This document shows positions 7,200 through 13,343 of a stretch of DNA of 16,514 nt, one piece after another. Position 1 is the stretch's first letter; every line of letters starts with the position of its first letter. Source of the stretch: CAZAKZ01 sp964485695. Its GTDB lineage: Bacteria; Planctomycetota; JAFGQW01. The notes under the pieces were generated by a model, which worked only from the letters and a program-made list of their open reading frames with translations, had not been told where the DNA came from and did not search any database. The position numbers and the translations under genes were made by a program. Location: assembly GCA_964485695.1 (NCBI GenBank), contig CAZAKZ010000125.1, forward strand, positions 1 to 16,514, written 5' to 3'.

Positions 7200-8649
7200 T
7201 GTAGCGGTAGAGTCCTTGCCCATCTGCATTGATGAAGGACACCTCCACCCGGTCCGCATCAACCCGCACCCGCGCAAAACCGGAATCCGGCCAGTAGCGG
7301 TCGTACCCCGTCTCCTTCTTCGAGAACTTCCAGGGGGCGCCGCAGCTACCGGGCAGGGTGTAGTGGATGCCGTCCACCACCATGTCGGTGAAGACGTGGT
7401 CGTGTCCGTAGAAGTAGATCTGCACCCCGTGCTTCTTCATGAGGTCGTGGATGCGGGCCTGCTCCCCCACCCGAGCGGCCCGCCCCCCACCCCGGCCGTA
7501 GGCCGAGTTACTGACGTCTCCGCCGCGCCCCCCGATGGCGTGGTGGATGCAGATGAACTTCCACCGGGCCGTGGAAGACCTCAGGGTGTTCTCGAGCCAG
7601 GACAACTGCGCCTCGCCCAGGGTGTAGTCGTCGGGGCGGCCTGGATCTCGAGAGCGATCCAGAAGATGCTCGGTGGGCGTGTACGAGACGACGTTGAGCA
7701 CCACGAAGAGAGCGTCCCCCCAGGTGAAGGCGTAATAGTCCTGGTGGGGGCTCCCGCCCTCCGGATAGGTGTCCGGCCGGGGATTGGGCAAGATCTTCAC
7801 GCGCTGGGTGCGGGACCGTGCCTTTTCTTCCTCGGTGAAGTAGCCCTTCTCGCCGTCCCAGTTGCCCATGACCGTGAAGTGCGGCACCTGAGCTCCCAGC
7901 GGCCCGAGAAGACGACGGTAGGCGAGCAGTCCCTTTCTGGCCCACCGGCCCTCGGGAACGGGAATGTTGAAGCCGAAACCGTGAAGGTCGATGATGTCGC
8001 CCAGGTTGACGACGAAATCCGGGCGCTCCTTCAGCACCAGCTCTGCCACCCGCGGTAGCATGGCGCGGCTGTACGCCCGCCACATGCGAAGGGTCCACAA
8101 CGCGTTCTCCACGGTTCCGTATCGTTTCACCACCTTCTCGGAAAGTGGGTAGAGGTCCATCTCCTCGGCGGTGAAATCGCGAACCTGGACATGGGGATCG
8201 GTGATGAGGGCGAAGGTGAAGGCCTGGCCCGGGGGGCGGCGGGTCACGAATCCACCCGAGGCCGCAACCCGATCCCCGATACGGATCCGGTAGAGATACC
8301 GGGTGGCCGGTTCGAGATCATCGAGGACCCACTGCGCCACTTCCCTGTCCGAGTCCTTGCCCGGCCGGTCGGGGGCCCCGGCCAGCATCCAGGTTTCCTT
8401 TTCACCGGGTTTTCGGACTTGAAGCGTAAAGTCGGCCGCATTGCCCTCGAGCACCACGTTCACCGTGACGCCGCGATCCGTTGGACGCACCAGGAGAGGA
8501 GGAACCACCAGGCGAGTCTCTTTCCCGGAAGAACATTCGGTTCCCGGAGAGGCAACACTTCGGGTCGGACTCCGGGAACGTGCGCACCGCGTGCACAGGA
8601 CGGCATTCAGCAAGACCGCGACCACGAGAACGAAGAGCCGGAATCGCAT
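7183..8649 (-). CDS. exported metallophosphoesterase, purple-acid-phosphatase-like
   Basis: ATG 8649 (488 residues) is preceded by GGAGAGGA at good spacing, which decides the start over GTG 8667. An N-terminal signal peptide (FRLFVLVVAVLLNAVL) leads into a beta-sandwich-like domain (about 45-140, ending LEPATRYLYRIRIGD), as in purple acid phosphatases. The calcineurin-like metallophosphoesterase domain follows: TDPH (D151, H153), GDIID (D218, D221), GNWD (263-265), HH (369-370) and GHDH (H416, H418). These motifs bind two metal ions and hydrolyse phosphoester bonds. The usual GNH[DE] is GNWD here, with Trp at the position of the catalytic His. It is therefore either a diverged enzyme or one whose general acid lies elsewhere. 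The substrate is unknown. The protein probably acts outside the cytoplasm. It has its own likely promoter and precedes HEAT-2. Confidence 0.85.
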   Translation of the reverse strand: MRFRLFVLVVAVLLNAVLCTRCARSRSPTRSVASPGTECSSGKETRLVVPPLLVRPTDRGVTVNVVLEGNAADFTLQVRKPGEKETWMLAGAPDRPGKDSDREVAQWVLDDLEPATRYLYRIRIGDRVAASGGFVTRRPPGQAFTFALITDPHVQVRDFTAEEMDLYPLSEKVVKRYGTVENALWTLRMWRAYSRAMLPRVAELVLKERPDFVVNLGDIIDLHGFGFNIPVPEGRWARKGLLAYRRLLGPLGAQVPHFTVMGNWDGEKGYFTEEEKARSRTQRVKILPNPRPDTYPEGGSPHQDYYAFTWGDALFVVLNVVSYTPTEHLLDRSRDPGRPDDYTLGEAQLSWLENTLRSSTARWKFICIHHAIGGRGGDVSNSAYGRGGGRAARVGEQARIHDLMKKHGVQIYFYGHDHVFTDMVVDGIHYTLPGSCGAPWKFSKKETGYDRYWPDSGFARVRVDADRVEVSFINADGQGLYRYTLNGK

Positions 8650-8687
8650 GGCGTAGATCCTCTCCACGATTCATGAAGAAACAGCCG

Positions 8688-8716
8688 ATTGTAGCGGAAG
8701 GCGGGGAGGGTGGGAA
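8688..8716 (-). promoter_or_regulatory. sigma-70-type promoter for the phosphoesterase gene
   Basis: On the minus strand TTCCCA (8711-8716) and TACAAT (8688-8693) are spaced by exactly 17 bases. The -10 matches consensus at 5 of 6 positions and the -35 at 4 of 6. Transcription would start near 8681, leaving about 30 bases of leader with the ribosome site. It lies downstream of the hairpin at 8728-8766, consistent with a new transcription unit. Confidence 0.45.
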
Positions 8717-8727
8717 TCGAGTATATG

Positions 8728-8766
8728 GAAACGGGCTGCCTCTGGTAACCAGAGGCAGCCCGTTTC
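8728..8766. terminator. 18-bp perfect hairpin, terminator of the sigma/anti-sigma operon
   Basis: GAAACGGGCTGCCTCTGG (8728-8745) and its exact reverse complement (8749-8766) flank a 3-base TAA loop. The stem has a GC-rich core with AAA and TTT at its base, typical of a bidirectional intrinsic terminator, though the U-run is short. It lies 69 bases beyond the anti-sigma stop codon. Confidence 0.75.
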
Positions 8767-8835
8767 AGTCGACTCCCCACTATCATCCTTCGTATAGAGC
8801 CGGGCCCACTAGCGCTTGGTTTCGTCTGTCTTCAG

Positions 8836-9894
8836 CTACTCCTGGTCCTTCTTGTCCTGGTCCTTTTCCCCGTCTTTCTTATCGAGGGAGGGGGGCAGGA
8901 ATGTCTCGGCGGGCGCAACGAAATTCTTCACGTGGCGGACAGCAATGGCGGCCTTCTTCATGGGTTTCATTAACATGGAAAATTCGGGGGTCTCCTCCCC
9001 GGATGACCAGATCTTGTGCAGCGAAATGGACTTCACCTCGTAGGTTTCCTCGTTGAGGGTCATCTTGAAGAGGTCGGCCTTCAAGGCGTGGTGCCTCTGT
9101 TCCTTTCGAGGCCGGGCCTCGACAAGGAGGAGACCGCTTTCCAGCCGCTGCATCTTCAGGTCACAGTTCTTTCTCATGTGGGTCAAGATCGTACTCACAT
9201 CACCCATGAAATCCGAGAGTCTCTGATCCCACCTCCTCCACTTCGACATCCGTCCTGGCTCTTCCTTCTCGGTCAAATCCCGGACAAGAAGCACAAACGG
9301 GAGCTGTAACCACATCTCCTTGCCCGAGCATCCAGCCTCGAAGGGGATCATTAAGCCCCCCGGCCCCATGGGCAAGAATCCCTCCGCGTAAAACCGGCCG
9401 GGGCCGCTGATGAACTCGAGCCCGAACTCGTCCCGCGTGCCGTCCTTGTAGTCAAAGACGATTTCGCCCTCGTACTTGCGATCCAGTTCCTTGCTGGCCT
9501 GGTGGAGGGCGTGGTCGATGGCCGCCTCGACCTCAATACCGCCATTGGAAAGGACCAGGATCCCGGCGACCACGAGAGCCCCGATCAGCATGGCTACGGC
9601 CGCGTACCGGAACCACCGGCGTGATGCTCCGGCCGGGGACTCCTGCCCCCGGATCGTATCCACGACCCTCAGGACCCGAGCCTCTCCGGCTTCCCGGACT
9701 TCCTCCGTATCGACCTCGGTCAAAGACTCCAGGAGACCGTGGACGAAGAGGTGCCTGAGGTAGAGCGCTCGTTCCTCCTCCTCCAGGGTAGAGGCTGTCT
9801 CGAGGCGATCTTCTTCGGAGGAACTCGAACCGTCGAGATCCTGGCAGGCCGCCTCCTCCGCCCTGCGGCGCCGCGTGCGATCCAGGTCACTCAT
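8836..9894 (-). CDS. single-pass membrane anti-sigma factor (putative)
   Basis: The 352-residue protein starts at ATG 9894 inside the sigma factor's stop codon (ATGA overlap), with AAGGAGAG just upstream. Residues 1-93 are cytoplasmic-looking, charged and helical. Residues 95-116 (FRYAAVAMLIGALVVAGILVLS) are one transmembrane helix. The remainder is a large extracytoplasmic domain with beta-rich sequence (EIVFDYKDGTRDEFGLEF, GRFYAEGFLP). It ends in a charged Lys/Asp tail. Gene overlap and topology argue for an anti-sigma factor that holds the ECF sigma at the membrane and senses an envelope signal. No HxxxCxxC zinc anti-sigma motif is visible, so the sigma-binding part is of another type or very diverged. 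The outer domain loosely recalls lipoprotein-carrier or RseB-like folds; that is only an impression. Confidence 0.7.
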   Translation of the reverse strand: MSDLDRTRRRRAEEAACQDLDGSSSSEEDRLETASTLEEEERALYLRHLFVHGLLESLTEVDTEEVREAGEARVLRVVDTIRGQESPAGASRRWFRYAAVAMLIGALVVAGILVLSNGGIEVEAAIDHALHQASKELDRKYEGEIVFDYKDGTRDEFGLEFISGPGRFYAEGFLPMGPGGLMIPFEAGCSGKEMWLQLPFVLLVRDLTEKEEPGRMSKWRRWDQRLSDFMGDVSTILTHMRKNCDLKMQRLESGLLLVEARPRKEQRHHALKADLFKMTLNEETYEVKSISLHKIWSSGEETPEFSMLMKPMKKAAIAVRHVKNFVAPAETFLPPSLDKKDGEKDQDKKDQE

Positions 9895-10466
9895 CCGGTC
9901 TCTCCTTTCGGAAGATTCGACTCGAGACAGAGCGCCAGAGCGGATCGGGCCCGTTGCAGACGCTTCTTCACGGCCTCGAGGGAATCCCCAACAGTCTCTG
10001 CAATGGACTGACAGCCGAGGTCACCTTCGTACCTCAGGTCCAGAACCCGCCTCAGCGGCGGGCGCAGCCTGTCCAGGCACTGCCTGAGCGCGTCCAGCTT
10101 TTCGCTCCAGGTGTCGCCCGGGGAGGCGCTGAAATCCTCGAAGAAGCCGTCCAGCTGGCTCAGATCGTTTTCATCCAGGGTTATGAAACGAGTCCTGCGG
10201 CGACGCTCCGCCAGGATCAACCGGGTTGCGATGCCGCGGATCCACGGCGCAAAGGGACGGCTGCGGTCGTACCTGGACAGGTTCTTCCAGGCAATGAGGA
10301 ACGTCTCCTGGAACAGGTCGTCCACGGTGGTGGGATCGCGCACGGCACAGCGCAGGTACGAGGTCAGCATGGTGGAGTTTTCCCGGACCAGGATCTCGAA
10401 CAGATCCCGGGCATCGGGGGGATCCCTGTCGGACATCCGGAACGACACATTGCGATTCAAGGCCAT
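9891..10466 (-). CDS. ECF-type RNA polymerase sigma factor
   Basis: ATG 10466 gives 191 residues, usual for ECF sigmas. AGAGAG lies 6 bases upstream. ATG 10499 and TTG 10517 are longer alternatives. Region 2 spans about 21-85: 'DDLFQETFLIAWKNLSRYD' is the -10 recognition and core-binding helix, followed by 'PFAPWIRGIATRLI'. Region 4 spans about 123-180, with a helix-turn-helix at 'CQSIAETVGDSLEAVKKRL' for -35 recognition. Region 3 is absent, as expected for ECF. It belongs to the type common in Planctomycetota, with the 'DRSRPFxPWxRGIA' signature. Its stop codon overlaps the anti-sigma start, so the two are made together. It is 123 bases downstream of HEAT-3 on the same strand, so it may be read from the HEAT-3 promoter or its own. 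Confidence 0.9.
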   Translation of the reverse strand: MALNRNVSFRMSDRDPPDARDLFEILVRENSTMLTSYLRCAVRDPTTVDDLFQETFLIAWKNLSRYDRSRPFAPWIRGIATRLILAERRRRTRFITLDENDLSQLDGFFEDFSASPGDTWSEKLDALRQCLDRLRPPLRRVLDLRYEGDLGCQSIAETVGDSLEAVKKRLQRARSALALCLESNLPKGETG

Positions 10467-10589
10467 GGAATTCTCTCTGAATACCCGTGGTCCCGTCATC
10501 CAGCCTCTTGTATCCAAGGCCGCTGCCGGGGACAGGAATCATTGAAAAGGGAACTCACGTCGAGGTGCCAGCGCTAAGTGGCCCCGGGA

Positions 10590-12512
10590 TCACCATTTCC
10601 GGCGAATGGCGCGATCGATGGCATCGAAGCTCAGGTGGAAGTTGTAGGCACCCGCCAGCCGGGCCAGCGGGCCCGGATCCCGCACGTCTCCGGCCACGCC
10701 GATGCCCTCGATGACGAAGGCCCGGGTGGCGGCCGGAATGTCCTGATTCCTGAGAAAACGGCTGAGTAGTCGGAGATCCTCGCTCCGGCCGAACAGGGCC
10801 AGGCCCACGGCAGCCCCCATGACCTCGTATCGATCCTTGCTGGTCCTCAGAACCCGGTTGAGACCGTCTGCACTCTTTTCCCCGGCGAGGAGGCCGTAGG
10901 CCATGGCACTCTGCTGGATCTCGTCCCGGTCCCGGACCTTGCCCAGGGTATTCACCACCTCGGCCAGCCCCTCGGTGTATCCGAGGAGGGCGAGAGAGAT
11001 GGCGTAGTAGGAGCGGCTGAGCGGCTCGCGCGTGGCCTTGAATTCCCGCATCAGAATCGATCCCGCATCTCGCCACCCCCGGAGACCGAGGCCGAGAGCC
11101 AGGGCCATCTTGTGGTCCAGCCGGACTTCCCGTACGAACTCGGCCGAGAGTACCCGGGCCGCGGCTCCATCCCTGTCTCCACCACGACCGCCGAGGAGGC
11201 CGAGGGCCAGAGCGGCGAAGGGACGGATCTCCAGGGATTCGTCCGCCAGGATTCGTAAGAGCAGATTCCGGTCCTCGGTCCAGCCCACCTGCCCCAGAGC
11301 GATGGTGGCAAACTGCCGGACCGCGTATTCCGAGTCTCCGGCTGCAGCGGCCCGAAGCGCCTTGCGTCTGGCAGCATGAAACCGCTGAAGCCGCTCCAGC
11401 TCCTCTTCCGCCGGCTTCCTGAATTCCTTGACGAAACCGTCGAGCTTGGCGATGACCTCGGGGGCCGCCTCGCCAGCCTCGCGGCGATTTCTCACGGCGG
11501 CCCAGTAGTTCGTCTGCATGGGCTCCCCGGGCATGAAACCGCCGAGGGCCAGGGCCGCCGCCCGGCGCACCTCGGTCCGCTTGCTACGAATAGCCTCGAG
11601 GAGCGCGGTGCCGGCCCGTTCCCCGGAAAGGCGGCCCAGGGAGGTGGCGGCCAGGGCCTTCAACTGGATCCGGATCCCGCTCTGGTTCAGTATCTTCACG
11701 AGGGGGGCTTCACAATCATCCAGACCCAGGAGGCCGAGGGCCACCACGGCCGCCGCTTGAACTTCCCTGGCTTCGCGCCTCCGCAGGGCCGCGTTCATGA
11801 GTGTCTCGATCGCACCCTCTCTCGCCGTCAGCCCGAGGGCAACGGCGGCGGTGGCGCGGCGCTGGTCATTGACCTGGTCCCGGCCGAGGAGCCTGGCGGC
11901 CGCGGAACTCCCCGCCGCAAGGTGCTTCAGGATCTCGAGAGCCCGGGAGTCATCCACCATGCCCAGGGCCAGGATGGCTGCATCCTGGACCTCCGATCCC
12001 GAGTCTCCCAGTGCAACCACCAGTGCTTCCGTGGACCTGGAATTCCCGAGGAGTCCGAGGGCAAACGCCGCGCTGATCCGGACCGTGGTCTTGGGGTCCT
12101 TCAGCGCCAGTTCCAGGTCGGGACGGATCAGGCGGACGCGAAGGTCCGCCCCGAACGGCCGGGCATCCGGAGCCGTGCCGGTCTTTTTGCCCAGAAACGG
12201 ACCGTCCTTCCCGGTCTCATCCTTCCTCCTCAGCTCATGACGGCGGGCCAGACCCAGGTACCAGTCCTTGTTCAGCTCCCACCACACCTGCCAGGAAGCG
12301 CCCCGGCCCTGGGCCAGGCCCGAGGCTCCGGGCCGGAGCAACCGGACGAACCGGCCCAGGTTCCCGCCGCCCGTCAGCGGCGGCACGACCTTTCCGGGCC
12401 CCGGCGGGATCTGCTGGGCGACGGCCCCGGTGGAGAGGAGAAGGAAGAGAAGAAGACCTGCCATAGCGGGCGCGGGAATGAGAAATAGAGGACTTGTCGT
12501 GCTGATTCTCAT
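10590..12512 (-). CDS. HEAT-3: exported HEAT-repeat protein
   Basis: ATG 12512 (640 residues) is preceded by GGTGA five bases upstream. GTG 12521 is a three-codon-longer alternative. A signal peptide (AMAGLLLFLLLSTGAVAQ) ends near AVA-QQ. A Pro/Gly-rich segment follows, then WQVWWELNK at 74-82. HEAT block 1 has repeats such as 'AAFALGLLGN', 'AAILALGMVDD' and 'AAVVALGLLGL'. A charged helical insert (AKLDGFVKEFRKPAEEELERL) separates it from block 2. The last 45 residues (TRAFVIEGIG to AIRRKW) align without gaps with HEAT-1 and HEAT-2. I infer an exported protein-interaction scaffold. It is first in the minus-strand block, divergent from the PrsW gene across a 123-base gap, and upstream of the sigma/anti-sigma pair. 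Confidence 0.85.
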   Translation of the reverse strand: MRISTTSPLFLIPAPAMAGLLLFLLLSTGAVAQQIPPGPGKVVPPLTGGGNLGRFVRLLRPGASGLAQGRGASWQVWWELNKDWYLGLARRHELRRKDETGKDGPFLGKKTGTAPDARPFGADLRVRLIRPDLELALKDPKTTVRISAAFALGLLGNSRSTEALVVALGDSGSEVQDAAILALGMVDDSRALEILKHLAAGSSAAARLLGRDQVNDQRRATAAVALGLTAREGAIETLMNAALRRREAREVQAAAVVALGLLGLDDCEAPLVKILNQSGIRIQLKALAATSLGRLSGERAGTALLEAIRSKRTEVRRAAALALGGFMPGEPMQTNYWAAVRNRREAGEAAPEVIAKLDGFVKEFRKPAEEELERLQRFHAARRKALRAAAAGDSEYAVRQFATIALGQVGWTEDRNLLLRILADESLEIRPFAALALGLLGGRGGDRDGAAARVLSAEFVREVRLDHKMALALGLGLRGWRDAGSILMREFKATREPLSRSYYAISLALLGYTEGLAEVVNTLGKVRDRDEIQQSAMAYGLLAGEKSADGLNRVLRTSKDRYEVMGAAVGLALFGRSEDLRLLSRFLRNQDIPAATRAFVIEGIGVAGDVRDPGPLARLAGAYNFHLSFDAIDRAIRRKW

Positions 12513-12623
12513 GGCTTTCACCGGATAAATCTATGCCTGACCCCACGTTCAAAATACACCCATTTCCCGGCGGGGAACAGCCGGTAGGGTGGAAGAAGGG
12601 TGGCACGACCTCGGTTCCTTCAC

Positions 12624-12629
12624 TAAAAT
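12624..12629 (+). promoter_or_regulatory. -10 box TAAAAT, possible leaderless start of prsW-like gene
   Basis: TAAAAT ends 6 bases before ATG 12636, so transcription would begin at or next to the start codon. No Shine-Dalgarno sequence precedes this ATG, which fits a leaderless mRNA. No good -35 box is seen, so an alternative sigma factor or weak promoter is possible. The 123-base gap also holds the HEAT-3 promoter on the other strand. A TTGAAC on the minus strand (12547-12552) is a candidate -35 there, but no matching -10 is clear. Confidence 0.35.
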
Positions 12630-12635
12630 CCTGCG

Positions 12636-13343
12636 ATGACCACCCTTCAGTACGTTCTCATGGGCTTTGCCCCGGGCCTGTTCTGGCTCTGGTACTTCCG
12701 ACGCAAGGACGACCTGGAGCCGGAGCCCAAACTCCTGGTGCTCCGGGTCTTCCTCCTCGGCTGTCTGTCGGCCTTCCTGGTCCTTTTTCTCCGGCCCACC
12801 TACGGCGGTCTGGTGCCCGATGCGACAGGGTGGCAGAGGGAAGTGGTCGACGCCTTCGTGGTCACGGCCCTGTTCGAGGAGCTGGCCAAGGTGGCGGCCT
12901 TTCTCGTCGGAGCCTACTTCCACTCCGAGCTCGACGAACCACTGGACGGCATCATCTACGGCATCGCTGCGGCCCTCGGCTTCGCCTCGGTGGAGAACGT
13001 CGTCTACCTGTTCAGGATGGAGGACGCGTCGGTGGTCGTGGTCCGCGCCTTCACAGCCACCCTCGGCCACGTCGCCTTCACCGGCTCCATCGGCTTCTTC
13101 TTCGGCCTGGCCAAGTTCACGCGTCCGGCGAGGCGGTGCGTTCTCATGATTGCAGGCCTCGGAATCGGGATCCTGTTCCACGGGGCGTACGACGTGTTTC
13201 TCTTCATGGAAGGCGAAACCCGGTTCCTGTCCCTCCTGTTCGTCCTTCCCCTTACCCTGATCCTGCTGGGCTTGAAGATCCGTTGGACCCGTACCCTGTC
13301 TCCGATGTATCACCTGTCTCAGGAAGGCGACCCTGATCCATGA
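12636..13343 (+). CDS. prsW: PrsW-family intramembrane metalloprotease
   Basis: The 235-residue polytopic protein has about seven hydrophobic segments. Hallmark PrsW motifs are present in order: FEELAK (E81, E82, K85), 'DGIIYGIAAALGFASVEN' (ending E120-N121), 'RAFTATLGH' (R137, H145) and HGAYD (H182, D186). These are the conserved residues of the PrsW/CPBP-like membrane protease group. In Bacillus subtilis, PrsW makes the first cut in the anti-sigma factor RsiW. The family also has members of unknown substrate. Here the anti-sigma gene about 2.7 kb away is a natural candidate substrate, but this is inference. The gene is divergent from HEAT-3, lacks a ribosome site, and ends in an ATGA overlap with the acyl-CoA synthetase gene. 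Confidence 0.9.
   Translation: MTTLQYVLMGFAPGLFWLWYFRRKDDLEPEPKLLVLRVFLLGCLSAFLVLFLRPTYGGLVPDATGWQREVVDAFVVTALFEELAKVAAFLVGAYFHSELDEPLDGIIYGIAAALGFASVENVVYLFRMEDASVVVVRAFTATLGHVAFTGSIGFFFGLAKFTRPARRCVLMIAGLGIGILFHGAYDVFLFMEGETRFLSLLFVLPLTLILLGLKIRWTRTLSPMYHLSQEGDPDP

Noticed and set aside
8560..8649. Lipobox in the phosphoesterase signal peptide
   Set aside because: Cys residues follow AVL and CTR, which do not fit the lipobox rule of a small residue before Cys. An ordinary signal peptide fits better.
11376..12488. 370-codon plus-strand open frame opposite HEAT-3
   Set aside because: Low-complexity Gly/Pro/Arg sequence with no recognisable motif, fully opposite a well-supported HEAT gene. 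Similar frames at 2874-3977 and 5743-6849 were rejected for the same reason.
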